Assembly (NCBI GenBank): GCA_025094145.1
Contig: JALLLS010000001.1
Location: 930,001 to 994,000 of the forward strand
Length of the DNA: 64,000 bases
Direction of reading: 5' to 3'
DNA from: Spinellus fusiger
Taxonomy: Eukaryota; Mucoromycota; Mucoromycetes; Mucorales; Phycomycetaceae
Translations under genes and position numbers: made by a program
In this document: in pieces, positions 11,106 to 21,554 of the stretch
Layout: each line of letters begins with the position of its first letter
How positions within the stretch are numbered: position 1 is the first letter of the stretch
The notes under the pieces: generated by a model
What the model was told of the DNA's origin: nothing
What the model saw: the letters and a program-made list of their open reading frames with translations, nothing else
The model's database searches: none

Positions 11106-11939
11106 TCATCGTTCTCTTTTCATGGTGTACCTTGGCTTATCAGACTCTATGGCACTTATTCATTGATCACTTGCTCAATTGACATGTTCCTTAGCCTAAC
11201 AAAGCCATTTCTCGTTGTGTTTAAAAGTGAAGATTGGCTTATGAGCTGGAGAAAAATATCCAAACCCTAACTGCTTACATTAACTGATAATGATGTTTCT
11301 GCATATATCAACTTCAAACTTCAACATTTATAATTTCAGTTGATTGTATGAGACAAATAGATTCTTTCTTATAACACTTTCCAGCTGTTTGAGATCTCTC
11401 TCATTATTATTTTTAAATTTTCTGTGACTCTTGAAACGTAATAGTGATTCATGTTCTTTGATATTTCAAATACTATTTTGAACTATAGGCTTTTTCATCT
11501 CCTATGCCTTCAATGACAGTCAATTCTAATCTGGCCTTCAACAGGTGATAAATATCCCATCATCTATCTTTTGCCCTATCCTATTCGTAGAGAATAGGAG
11601 TTTCTGAATATCTATATGGGATATTGTGTTAGTTTAATAATATTTATAAAGAAATATAGTTTTATGCAAAAAAAAACAACTTTTATTATCAAATTTTCGG
11701 CAAATATTAAATTCAATTGGGTGTAGCTGTTTATGGGTCTTCAATGGTGTTGTGAGCTCGTCATCAATTGGAATCTCAACTGATCCTTAAACAATTTTCC
11801 ATGGCCACTACAGCATTGGGATTTTCAGCTTTGTCTATGTCTATTAAACCTTAGTAACTGCTTACTACATCTACTGAAAATATGAAATAGAATATTATAA
11901 ATACATACAACTTATCATCTTGAATAAAGTATCTTTTCT

Positions 11940-12137
11940 CCCATAAAAGTTCCCCCTCTATTTCTCTCCCTTTCAGCCAATCACAGGCTTCTACTCTCGG
12001 AGTTCCTCAATCTTATTTTAATTAAACTGGGACTGTTGCTGTCCCTATTTTTTTGTAAGGATTTAATTCTATTTAAATCTTTAGCAATGGGGATACACAT
12101 CACACTGAGCGGTGATGCTGTGGGGGGATCTGGTAAA
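11940..12137 (+). pseudogene. Possible promoter and first exon of a disrupted gene
   Basis: A CCAAT-box-like motif (AGCCAATCACAGG near 11976) follows a TATA-like CCATAAAAG (near 11941). Downstream, an ATG at 12087 opens MGIHITLSGDAVGGSG and runs into GTAAAAAG, a plausible donor site. The next sequence is an unrelated LINE-2 fragment (from about 12160), and no continuation of this reading is seen beyond it. It may be a host gene decapitated by retrotransposition. The evidence is only codon texture and motif order. Confidence 0.25.
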
Positions 12138-12159
12138 AAGAGAATATCTGTGTAGAACT

Positions 12160-12627
12160 AGAAAATAGTTATATACACTTAGCCAACAGTGTCTCTTTCT
12201 CTGAGAAAGAGAGAATTAGCTGCAAAAAAGAAGAAGAAATAATAGTAGAGGAAGAGAAAGGAATATCATCAAAAAGCAATCGCCAATGAGCACGCCATAG
12301 TTCACTAAGCACACTGCCAATAATTTGGGAGCTTCTAATATTGAATGGGTCGGGAGGGAGCTTAAGAGAGAACACATGGGATAGAACATCGGGTTGCTTG
12401 GGCTGACAAGAAGAGAAAAAAAATGTGTATAAAGAGTACATCACACGGGTTGTTATCCCTATTTTCCAGCAATATGTGTAGGAACAGTAAAGTAGCTGTT
12501 TATTTATCATTTATCATTTATCATTTATCATTTACTATTCATCATTTACTATTCATCATCTAAGTAGTGCTTCACGTCATAATGTACTGGCCCAATCAAT
12601 AAAGAATACAAAAAAAATATTTATCAT
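12160..12627. mobile_element. LINE-2 3' fragment with 5' inversion
   Basis: The plus strand at about 12565-12620 carries the LINE-2 tail (CACGTCATAATGTACTGG, then CAATCAATAAAGAATAC and an A-run), as in 31327-31380. The upstream half is inverted: on the minus strand 12169-12430 reads ELWRAHWRLLFDDIPF, matching the LINE-2 ORF2 end AIWRAHWAFIFDSAPF. A tail in one direction and the body in the other is the known outcome of twin priming during LINE insertion. Confidence 0.7.
12503..12560. repeat. Short tandem repeat
   Basis: Repeats of TTTATCA, then TTTACTATTCATCA, lie at the inversion junction of the LINE-2 fragment. Confidence 0.8.
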
Positions 12628-12885
12628 TTAAGTGACTATGGACAAGTGTTTACACTTCTACCACATTAAGATTGAAACAATTCAGAGAATATTAGTATGG
12701 CCCCTGCATTTAAGTGACTGTGAGGTGTAGAAATGGTATTTCTGTATCTGAATATGTTTATATGGCCAAAGGGCATTGGTATAATATTTATTTCTCCGCA
12801 GATAGGTTAATTTTCCGAATAAATCTTTGCCCGAACCATACTTTTTTACTCATTCTTCTATTATTGTTTTGTTTTTTTTTACTTA

Positions 12886-13746
12886 ATGTTTACTTCTCCT
12901 GCTGAGAAAACAGCCAGCATCGAGCATACCGATACTATTGATAAACCAACCAGCATTGATAAAACAGCCACCACTGAGCAAGCAGATACTACTAAAGAAG
13001 CAGTCACTACTGAAAAAATAAACACTACTGAAAAGACTCTTTGTCCTAAACAGTCGCATAAGACTTATAGAAAACGGGAAGTTATTGATGAAAGCGATAT
13101 CAATATCATTCTATATGAACGCAATGTCAATGGTCTCACCTTAAAGAAGATTGCTGCTATTGTTGGCATTAGCATATCGACTATTTCCAATATCTTGAAG
13201 GACCAAGCTCTTGGTATTAGAAAAACTCTTAAACCTCGTAGCAGAATGAAGATTATTGATGAAAGCGACATCAATACCATTCTACATGAACGCAATGTCA
13301 ATGGATTCACTTTAAAGAAAATTACTACCATGACTGGCACTAGCTCAGCGACCGTTTCCAAAATATTAAATGACCACACTCCGAGTACTAAAAAGACCAG
13401 TAAACCTCGTAAGGTGGTGAAAACTATGGATGAAAACGATTGCAACCTCATTCTACATGAGCGCAGCGTTAATCGCCTCAGTATAGACAAAATTGCTGCC
13501 ATGGTTGGCACTAGCTCGGCGACTGTTTCCAAAATCCTGAAGACATTCAAGGAAAATGGGTCTCTTGGGCCAATAAGAGCTATACGGAGAAGATATATAA
13601 TTAATGAGAAAGACAGGCTAGAGATAACATGTGTGTGTGATCACGATCCATTCAAGACAATGGAAAAATTACGCATGGACATGGCCAATCCAGTTTCCAA
13701 GTCTACTTTGCTCAAGATGGTAAAGAAACTCAAACTATTCCCTTGA
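12886..13746 (+). CDS. Protein with three tandem HTH repeats, Tc1-derived
   Basis: An uninterrupted 286-codon ORF. Residues 1-60 are Thr/Lys/Glu-rich and probably disordered. Three repeats at residues 67-106, 124-162 and 181-219 each follow the pattern (D/E)-S/N-D-x-N-x-I-L-x-E-R, then KKIAAIVGISISTISNIL or a close variant, a helix-turn-helix of the Tc1/paired type. Residues 230-285 (IINEKDRLEI, then STLLKMVKKLKLF) look like the second DNA-binding subdomain of Tc1 transposases. The ORF stops at KLFP with no catalytic domain, and none is seen just downstream. Tc1 transposases normally have one such HTH. It may be a co-opted DNA-binding protein or a transposase fragment whose HTH was triplicated. 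The start was chosen as the first ATG. Expression is unknown. Confidence 0.6.
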   Translation: MFTSPAEKTASIEHTDTIDKPTSIDKTATTEQADTTKEAVTTEKINTTEKTLCPKQSHKTYRKREVIDESDINIILYERNVNGLTLKKIAAIVGISISTISNILKDQALGIRKTLKPRSRMKIIDESDINTILHERNVNGFTLKKITTMTGTSSATVSKILNDHTPSTKKTSKPRKVVKTMDENDCNLILHERSVNRLSIDKIAAMVGTSSATVSKILKTFKENGSLGPIRAIRRRYIINEKDRLEITCVCDHDPFKTMEKLRMDMANPVSKSTLLKMVKKLKLFP

Positions 13747-13908
13747 AATAATTGTTTGAGCCTGTTTTCATTAACGAATATAAACATTAAAATGTTGCAT
13801 GGATAATTACACCTTACTGTCTGATATAAAGTCAAATGATTAGTTGATTATTAATATATAACCCTATATGTATTCTCTTAAAGAAAGAATAAAGGGCATG
13901 TTACCAAT

Positions 13909-14760
13909 ATAGTGATCAACAGAAAGTAATGGTCCATTTTAAATTCCAAGCCGCTTTTTCTTTTCTTTTCCCATAACACTTTTTTTCTCATAATGTCTTA
14001 TTCATCCAACACCATGAATATTTTTGCCACAAGCCCTGAGATGTATAAGAAGTATGCCAGCACCATGAATTGCTCAGCCATTCTGTACAGGGTGCTGATA
14101 ATAAACTCCATCATGACCAATGCATTTTGTATGTTCAACATGTTTCTTAACACTGTAAGAAACATAGTGAAGCACGCCAAGGAGACAGGATCAGTAATTT
14201 CTTTACTTAAGAGTGGCAGAAAAATAAAGCTTGACGACAAGGCCTTCCAGTGATATATATATATATAGCAACAATAAACAGCCCCCCACCAGACCAAGGA
14301 GACTATCAAAGTATCAAGGAAGATGTTGAAGAATTACATTGAAAAGATGAGCTTTTATTTATTCATTCATTCAGGTAATTATGTCTCTCCTCACCAAGAA
14401 GAACACGATAAATAAACATATGAGCAGTGGCAGAAGGTCGTCTGGTCGTCTGGGTCCAGGGTGGAGCTCATGAGCTTTGACGGGGGTGCCAAATTCATCA
14501 AGCAGTACGACACAGCCTTTGAGCCCAATAATGTCTTAAGAACAAGGAATTTTGGAGGTGGTGGAGTGATGGTATAGGTCGTTATAGTGGGGAGAGTGTT
14601 GAGAGATGGATCGTAGTGGAGAGTATGACAAACTCCGACAAGTACATCAATGTCTTGGGAGATGTCTAATGCCGTGAACTCAGGCATCTCTCTCATAAAT
14701 CCCGGAGTCAGCTACTGTCTACATGATAACAATAATAGGCTCCATAAGAACGGTGTGGCT
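13909..14760. repeat. 852-bp inverted repeat, left arm
   Basis: Pairs with 16211-17062 (coordinate sum 30971). Translations of both arms are identical over three separate reading frames of 86, 101 and 103 codons, so the arms are essentially identical. The spacer is about 1.45 kb. Confidence 0.9.
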
Positions 14761-14990
14761 CGAGAATGGAAATCAGAGATTGGTGTAGAAACTATTACAA
14801 GGGCTGCTTTATCATAAGCCCACTCTTATGTATTTTAAACACTATTCTGTGTATCTTTTGAAAGTCTTATGTCTTTATCTAATGAATTCATGAAGCTATA
14901 GCACTATTAAGAAAAGTATAAATCTAAAATTAAAATAAAATAAAATATACATTTGAAAATTTCTATTAGATTCTTTTTGGTCACTTTAGT
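13909..14990 (+). mobile_element. Tc1/mariner element Tc1-C1
   Basis: The left end reads AGTGATCAACAGAAAG, and the right end near 14965-14985 is its imperfect inverse (TTCTTTTTGGTCACT). A TTATTCATCC reading at 13993 opens MSYSSNTMNIFATSPEMYKK, then an HTH-like MFLNTVRNIVKHAKET, and stops at 14253. Downstream pieces such as GILEVVE are in other frames. No intact transposase. The first 852 bp are duplicated in inverted orientation at 16211-17062. Confidence 0.65.
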
Positions 14991-15164
14991 TAGACAGGCT
15001 TGGATGAGTTCTTGATCTAAAACCATATATCTTAGAATTCTGATGTATCTACACTAGGAGACTTTTGCGATGCAATTGCTCCACTAATAGCCAGTTACTT
15101 TGTAACTAATCGATCACTCATTTTTTTTTCTAGCCATGAGTTAACACAGTTTAAAATGTTTTAA

Positions 15165-15475
15165 AATGTTTTGTTTTTGTGTTGAGGATGATATGTATGT
15201 TCGGGCAACGGGGTTCGTTCTGAAGACGCGCAGGACCTCGGGGAAAGGCTAACTGCTCTTGTATCGGTGGGAGTTGAGCTAGCTCTTGGGCGCTGTGTCA
15301 GGGGAGCTTGGCTAATAAGGTTGAGAGGACTATGGGTGTCGCAATCTGGAAGGGACACTATGGAACTGGGTATGTGCGGGCACGAGAGAACAGGTAACGG
15401 CGACCTTCTCTAATAACGGACCAACGAAACGGACAAACAAGAGAACAAATAGGAACAGAGCAAGAAACAACAAAT
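15165..15475 (-). repeat. GC-rich dispersed repeat R1, copy 1
   Basis: Read on the minus strand it matches 21115-21425: CGTTGGTCCGTTATTAGAG, TGTCCCTTCCAGATTG and GAGGTCCTGCG appear in the same order in both. It is clearly more GC-rich than its surroundings. Both copies give a Pro/Ser-rich reading with SLSPRSC, but stops and indels leave no intact protein. The family is not recognised; it may be the 5' part of a retrotransposon. Confidence 0.6.
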
Positions 15476-15734
15476 CAACTTGACCTTGGGCCTAAACTAC
15501 CCTACTTAAGGAATCCAAGTTTTTGCTTTGACTTCTTCTTTTTATTATAATGTGCAATTGGCTATTATATATACTATTTTTCTGAAACATTCCATTATCG
15601 TAACTACTTTTAGCAACTTCATCATCTCCCACTTCTTCCACAGCCATCCATGCGAATAGGTCGAGAGACGTCACCTATTCTACAGATATTTAATTATTGA
15701 GTCTGATAGCTACACTATGAGAGCATTATATATA

Positions 15735-16045
15735 AAAACTTAAGAATATACATAGAAACACTTCAAATGAAAAAATGAAAAAATAAAATCCAAAGAAACA
15801 AAAACAGAAAAACAAAAATAAAGACTCAAATGAGGAAACATAAGTAAAGAATAATAAAGAATAATATATTTAAAAGGTCATAAATTCAGCAAGAAAAAAA
15901 CACTAAGAAGATGATGGTCATCTTATGGCGATTCGAAATCAAACAAAGGGTACTTAAATTAACCTGGACAATCATGAGGACACAAATACAGCAACTACAA
16001 TAGCAGCTTCTAGTTTTGCTAAACGGGTTAAGAGTGAAATAAAAT
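15735..16045 (-). mobile_element. LINE-1 3' UTR fragment
   Basis: Matches the LINE-1 3' region (compare 38930-39250), including GACACAAATACAGCAACTAC and GCTAAACGGGTTAAGA. The extreme 3' tip is missing and the 5' part is absent. It lies in the spacer of the Tc1-C inverted repeat. Confidence 0.7.
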
Positions 16046-16210
16046 GGCACAGCAAGTTATAGAAAAGGGTTCAAGTTTCAAATTCTGACCAATTCTTGTA
16101 TCATGTTCTTCTACTTGTTTGTTACAAGAAAAACATTAAATATACAGTATAAATTTCAAACTTATATAGAGCATAGATAATGTCAATAGAATAATAGTGA
16201 TAGGGTAATT

Positions 16211-17062
16211 AGCCACACCGTTCTTATGGAGCCTATTATTGTTATCATGTAGACAGTAGCTGACTCCGGGATTTATGAGAGAGATGCCTGAGTTCACGGC
16301 ATTAGACATCTCCCAAGACATTGATGTACTTGTCGGAGTTTGTCATACTCTCCACTACGATCCATCTCTCAACACTCTCCCCACTATAACGACCTATACC
16401 ATCACTCCACCACCTCCAAAATTCCTTGTTCTTAAGACATTATTGGGCTCAAAGGCTGTGTCGTACTGCTTGATGAATTTGGCACCCCCGTCAAAGCTCA
16501 TGAGCTCCACCCTGGACCCAGACGACCAGACGACCTTCTGCCACTGCTCATATGTTTATTTATCGTGTTCTTCTTGGTGAGGAGAGACATAATTACCTGA
16601 ATGAATGAATAAATAAAAGCTCATCTTTTCAATGTAATTCTTCAACATCTTCCTTGATACTTTGATAGTCTCCTTGGTCTGGTGGGGGGCTGTTTATTGT
16701 TGCTATATATATATATATCACTGGAAGGCCTTGTCGTCAAGCTTTATTTTTCTGCCACTCTTAAGTAAAGAAATTACTGATCCTGTCTCCTTGGCGTGCT
16801 TCACTATGTTTCTTACAGTGTTAAGAAACATGTTGAACATACAAAATGCATTGGTCATGATGGAGTTTATTATCAGCACCCTGTACAGAATGGCTGAGCA
16901 ATTCATGGTGCTGGCATACTTCTTATACATCTCAGGGCTTGTGGCAAAAATATTCATGGTGTTGGATGAATAAGACATTATGAGAAAAAAAGTGTTATGG
17001 GAAAAGAAAAGAAAAAGCGGCTTGGAATTTAAAATGGACCATTACTTTCTGTTGATCACTAT
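16211..17062 (-). mobile_element. Tc1-C2, inverted partial copy (right arm)
   Basis: The inverse of 13909-14760. It lacks the 3' 230 bp of Tc1-C1, so the break at 16211 (AATT-AGCCACACCG) is not a natural element end. It probably arose by inverted duplication rather than transposition. Confidence 0.8.
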
Positions 17063-17068
17063 TATTTA

Positions 17069-18422
17069 CAGTAAAAATTAAGAATCTTAGGTAGATTTCA
17101 AATTCAGACCATAGTTTTACCCACGAAAATAAAAAGTTTTGTTAAACATTTTTTATTTATCACTTCAATTATAATATATACCCCATTTGATGACACCAAA
17201 TGAACTAAAATACCCTTTGGAAATAAGAAAAATAATATTGACTACTTTACTCGTTATCTCATTGCTCAATAGGGCATTATAAATGGCATCAATCAAACTA
17301 CTATTTCTGTTAAGTTTAGAGTTAGTACTTAGTCTGTTTCCTGTATATTAAAGGGATGTATAACAATGGATGTTTCAAGATCAAAAGAAGCACTAGGAGT
17401 AAGTTTATTATTAGTTATAAGGACAAGAAGGAGTTTGCATACGAAGTGGCAAGGGATTTATTCCATATAATGAATCAGCTTTGCGGGTAAATGGCTACCC
17501 AAGTGCCTATGAAAAATTCCAGAAGGATGATGAAGAAGTTTGGCCAGAGTTCTTACAAGGTGATTAAAAACTCTCTTTCACTATTAAGCACAAAAAGTTG
17601 AGACTTGCTTGGTCCAAGGCCTATCTTCACTGAACAGAAGAAAACTGGAATATAGTCATATTATCTGATAAGTCAAATCACCAGTTAATTTGGACCAACA
17701 ACCGTACCAGAGGGATATAAAAAAGTGATTTGTCCTAAAGAATCTTAATCCAATAAAGAATTTTGGAGGCAGCAGTGTAATGGTGTGAGATTCTTTCTAT
17801 GGTAAAGGTGTCGGAAAGTTGGTACTTGCGAAGGGCAGTATTGACAACAAAAAAATATATTGAGATCTTAATTGATGATTAATGCCATGAATTAGCCCTT
17901 CTCAATACATTGAATCAGTAGATTTATTAATTACTTCAAGAAAACAACACCAGATGTCACAAGAGTAAAGAAACCAAGATATAAAATACATACAGGAGCA
18001 TTGTTGCTATGGATGGTTAGTCCACACAAAGCCCCGATCTAAACCCTGTAGAAAGTCTATTGAACAAACTTTATGGGATAATTTGTAAAAGAATAACATT
18101 TAAAATTACTCTTTAAGACCTAGAGGCTGTCTTGTTAGAAAAATGGGAGGAAATTTCCAAGGATTCTACAGATAACCTCATTTCGAACATGCATCGGAGA
18201 TTTAAGGCCGTAGTATAAGCAAAGAGTGGCTACACCAAATATTGATGTTTTTCGCTCAATAAACTTGTATTTATTATTCTATTGACCTTTTCTATACTTC
18301 ATCCAATCTTCAATTATGTAATGTATGTTTAATGTATGTTTTTATGACAAAGAATAAATATTTCTTATTACAGAAACATATCAGAATGTAGAAAATCTTC
18401 CTAAATTTCTGGATCCTCACTG
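17069..18422 (+). mobile_element. Degenerate Tc1-A3 element
   Basis: Ends are imperfect TIRs (CAGTAAAAATTAAGAATC, then TAGG, against the inverse of CCTAAATTTCTGGATCCTCACTG) flanked by TA. The interior follows Tc1-A order: a stretch equivalent to GACTTGCTTGGTCCAAGGC, then AATTTTGGAGGCAGCAGTG for the FGGG region, then the CCCCGATCTAAACCCTGTAG stretch for the P-D-L-N-P region. Many stops and frameshifts. It abuts the Tc1-C2 arm at a TA. Confidence 0.7.
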
Positions 18423-18928
18423 TATATAATAAATGTTTGTCTAATGTACTGAAAAAAATAATCCTAAAATCTGAGGTACAGATAGTCAGATGCCAGTACT
18501 GTAGGCCATACTAAAACTATTTTTTTTATAAATATATAATTGATGTAGTTGATATTATAATTTAATAAGGTGGATGCCATCAAGGCTTAATAAAAGCTTA
18601 CTGATGTACTACCTTAGTGTGTGGCTATGTTGGCCTTGTATTTACATAGTTTACTGTTAAATTATGTGCTAAAAGCAGTTGGTATGTGTTCAGAATATAT
18701 ATATATATATGAGACAAAAGAAAGTGAATGCCCTAGTTTTAGATAATGATCATAAATCCTAAATATTTTAAAACAAACTTTCCAATATATAGATGCTCTC
18801 TATTATACCATCTATTCAACCTAATATGCTATCAAAAAACACAGAATAGTTGTTACAGCCTAAAATTGCACTTTTATATATGATTATAAAAAGATACAGA
18901 TATATTCTGAGATGTTTATATTATTGAC
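18423..18928. other. AT-rich spacer with TA microsatellite
   Basis: Nothing supported apart from a (TA)n tract near 18696-18711. Confidence 0.5.
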
Positions 18929-19180
18929 CTATTTACGACAAATCAAAAAGCTACCCCAAACAAACTCTAAATCTATTTCTACTTGATATTTAATGTATTG
19001 CTCTGCATATGACTTATATTCGGACACTGGGACTCCAAGTCTAGGACCCATTTTAAATAGAATTACTTCATGGGTTAGCTCCCAAAATCTTTTATACATG
19101 TCCATCAAATGATTGCTGTGGCCTATTATAATATATATTTTTTGGTCATTTCTCTGATCACTATAGATAATGAATAATAC
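18929..19180 (-). pseudogene. Methyltransferase last-exon fragment
   Basis: On the minus strand GHSNHLMDMYKRFWELTH, then GPRLGVPVSEYKSYAEQ, to FLICRK-stop, matches exon 7 of the methyltransferase genes, closest to the 31432-32618 copy. Upstream it keeps part of intron 6 (the SDQRNDQKIYIII reading is the intron, same as at 32380-32424), so it is a genomic and not a reverse-transcribed copy. Tc1-D is inserted directly upstream and no other exon is found. Confidence 0.75.
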
Positions 19181-19188
19181 TACAGTCC

Positions 19189-20547
19189 CATGTAATAAGT
19201 GACTAGACAAAAGATAAGTTTCTATTTTTTATTCATCAAAAATAAAATAAAGGTCTTTTCTTTTCTTTTATAACTTATTCAAAAAATGACTTCAAGCAAT
19301 GAAAATCAGCCAACTGTTAGCCAAGAAAATGAAGATAGTCCTATCAAAAGAAGAGAGCATCACATGTTTATTAGAGGACAAATCATAGTACAATGGAAAA
19401 GACATGCTACCTATCAAGAGATTTTGGATAATCTTGACATAACAAAGAGCACAGTGGGCAGGATCGTCCTATTGTATAAAAATAAAGGCATAATTCAACT
19501 CAAACTGCGTAAAGGAAGACATGAAAAGGTTTCATCTACTTCAAATCTGGCTATTGTTTTGTCTATTCACAGAAACCTTATGCAAACAATTGCATATCAT
19601 TTGAAAAATATGAATGATGCAGGCGTAAATATTTGCCGTAGTACATTTCTAAAATACATGAATGAACTTGGGTTTTTTTCATACTCAATATCAAGAAAAC
19701 ATGGTATGACATTTACTAATAATCAAAGACAATTGGAGTGGTGTAAAAACAAGGTTGATTGGCCAGTGGAGAGGTGGAGTAACTTCGTTTGGTCTGATGA
19801 ACCTTGTTTTACAGTTGTGGGCAATGATTAAGGGACTAAATCGATCAGGAAAATAAGTGAAAAGTATGAGGAGTGTCATACACAACAAAATTACAAGTAT
19901 GGCAAGGGCTCAGTCATGGTTTGGGGTTGCTTTTGGCGTGGAGGTGTAGGACCTCTTGTACTCTTGGAGGGATCAGTTGATCAAGACAATTATGTCAATG
20001 TACTTGCTAAATATTTGCTTTCCTGGTTCCAAAAATTGCAAGAAAACCTCAATGAGACTATTCTCTTTCAAGAATACAGTGCTCCTTGCCACACAGGAAC
20101 ATATAGTAGATAGTACAAACAAGAGAGATGTAGGATTGAAGATTTTGATTTTTGACCTGCATAAAGTCCATATCTTAATCCAATTGAACATGTCTGAGCT
20201 TATCTAGAAAAGAAGATTAAGCTGCTTCGAACAAGCATAACCAATACAAAACAGCTTGAACGATGCTTGCGTAGTAAATGGGAGAAGATCCCAAATGAAT
20301 TTCTGGAAAATTTAATGAATAGCATGCCAAGGAGGTGCTCTGCTGTGATGAAGAATAAAGGCTTTGCTACAAAGTACTGAACACTATATTTATGATGAGG
20401 ATGTAGACAATCATCTAAAGAACAACTGTTCCAAATCTTGTGTTATTCCATGAACCTTTTATTATGAACATCTTAGACTGATAGATATGCCTTTATTATT
20501 CAAAAAAAAATCAAAATAATTGATTTTTTGCAGTCACTTATTACATG
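19189..20547 (+). mobile_element. Tc1/mariner element Tc1-D
   Basis: Inverted ends CATGTAATAAGTGACT at left and AGTCACTTATTACATG at right bound about 1.36 kb. The left end lies inside intron 6 of the methyltransferase fragment. A deletion derivative of the same family sits at 5866-6165. Confidence 0.75.
19286..20380 (+). pseudogene. Tc1-D transposase, near-complete but broken
   Basis: The N-terminus is open for 181 codons: an HTH (YQEILDNLDITKSTVGRIV), a second HTH region, then ERWSNFVWSDEPCF with the first catalytic Asp. It stops at VVGND-TAA (19829-19831). The frame then continues: GKGSVMVWGCFWRGGVG, then ILFQEYSAPCHT, where FQEDNAPCH is usual, so the second Asp position is changed to Tyr. 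After stops follows a Y-L-N-P-I-E-H stretch with the third acidic residue. It ends at GFATKY-stop, a normal Tc1 terminus. Length fits the roughly 340-aa family. Inactive through stops and loss of the second Asp. Confidence 0.8.
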
Positions 20548-20644
20548 TGTAATGTTGGGCAAATGAGATTTTGTAGAAGCGCCTAGGTCTCTGATATGAA
20601 GGCTACTAACACACGATGAACACCACAGTGACCGGATTTGGGAG

Positions 20645-20720
20645 TAGGCTAGGTAGCTCAGTAGGACAGAGACTTAATAAAGTCATTAATTGACGATCAA
20701 CAGCAATTCGCAGTGATAAT
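20645..20720 (+). repeat. tRNA-like sequence, possible SINE head
   Basis: TAGGTAGCTCAGTAGGA resembles the internal promoter box A of tRNA genes. It is followed by a GACTTAATAAAGTC hairpin at the right distance for an anticodon arm. The box B region (GCAATTCGCAGTG) is poor, so it is not a functional tRNA. It may be the head of a tRNA-derived SINE or a decayed tRNA gene. Confidence 0.25.
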
Positions 20721-21114
20721 GACAGGGAAATGTATATCGACCAGATATACACGGAAAACACAAAGAGACTAAAGAACAGAAACGAGCAGAACAGAATGAA
20801 AGAAAGAACAAAACCAGACTTGCACGATCACTTAGATAGCCGAGCTATTAAGTGCAGTACACAGCAAACAGATAGGAAGAACTTCGATTATTTATTAAGG
20901 TCTTCAAAGACTTTCTTAAATACATCTTTACAATGCTTTCTAACCCTTCTAAACCCCTAATTACTACGTCTCCTATTACTTTAATTCGAAACAGTGACTG
21001 CAGAGTGTCAGGGGAACCTGACTACCTCTACACATGGGACTGTATAATAGCAAATGGCATATTTTAATTAAAAAAAAAGAGGAAGTCAAACTAAGTCTCA
21101 GATTCCAAAGAAGG

Positions 21115-21425
21115 GTGGTTTGAACCCTCAGGTCAAGTATAGTTGTTGGATCTTGCTCTGTTCCTGTTTGTTTCCCTTGTTTACCCCTTTCGTTGGTCCG
21201 TCGTTAGGAAGGTTACCTTTCTCCGTTCTCTCGTGTCCCCACAGACCTACTCTCAGAGTGTCCCTTCCAGACCGCCACAACCATAGTTCTCGCAGCCGTA
21301 AAGAGCCGGTTTCCCCATCTTCCATTTATGAGCCCCCTCCAGCGCATACACTTGTAAGAGCAGCCAGCCTTTCCCCGAGGTCCTGCGTGTCTCCAGAGTC
21401 ATCCCGTTGCCCAACCGTACAAAAG
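21115..21425 (+). repeat. GC-rich dispersed repeat R1, copy 2
   Basis: Same family as 15165-15475. This copy has an open reading of 120 codons (21120-21482) with VSLPDRHNHSS and RAASLSPRSCVSPES, low-complexity Ser/Pro/Arg. The other copy does not keep the frame, so I do not call a protein. It may be part of an unidentified retroelement. Confidence 0.5.
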
Positions 21426-21490
21426 GAAAATAATAAATTGGATATCCGTAAATCTTTTAACTTTAAAACATTTTTTTTATAGAAATAGTT

Positions 21491-21554
21491 TTTCCAGACG
21501 TAAAGGGAAGGTTGTATCACTGCCTAAAAGCCAAAAAAAAAAACTTTGGGTGTG
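21491..21554. repeat. Orphan end of Fanzor-type transposon
   Basis: CAGACGTAAAGGGAAGG, then CTTTGGGTGTG, matches the promoter-side ends at 25970-26021 and 56045-56100. No partner end or coding region is nearby. Confidence 0.6.

Larger units (their letters stand above)
8745..11731 (-). mobile_element. Tc1-B transposon copy 1, split by two insertions
   Basis: Native sequence lies at about 8745-9272 and 11106-11731, interrupted by Tc1-A2 (9274-10641) and a LINE-1 fragment (about 10650-11105). The right end AATTGGGTGTAGCTG matches the ends of Tc1-B2. The minus strand at 9075-9271 gives SSSGGFMLWNCFWAD, then NQDECIKNLADEFLLQ, the stretch before the second catalytic Asp of a Tc1 transposase. The downstream part includes the IEHI-type region near 8940 as fragments only. 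The left TIR is not found. Dead copy. Confidence 0.65.

Noticed and set aside
13065..13550. 161-codon antisense ORF
   Set aside because: Shadow of the triple-HTH coding sequence. Its Leu/Arg-rich repeats mirror the HTH repeats.
15492..15674. 60-codon minus ORF (MTSLDLFAWMAVEEVGDDEV)
   Set aside because: Texture is mildly coding-like, but there is no neighbour, homologue or splice context, and it lies between repeat fragments.
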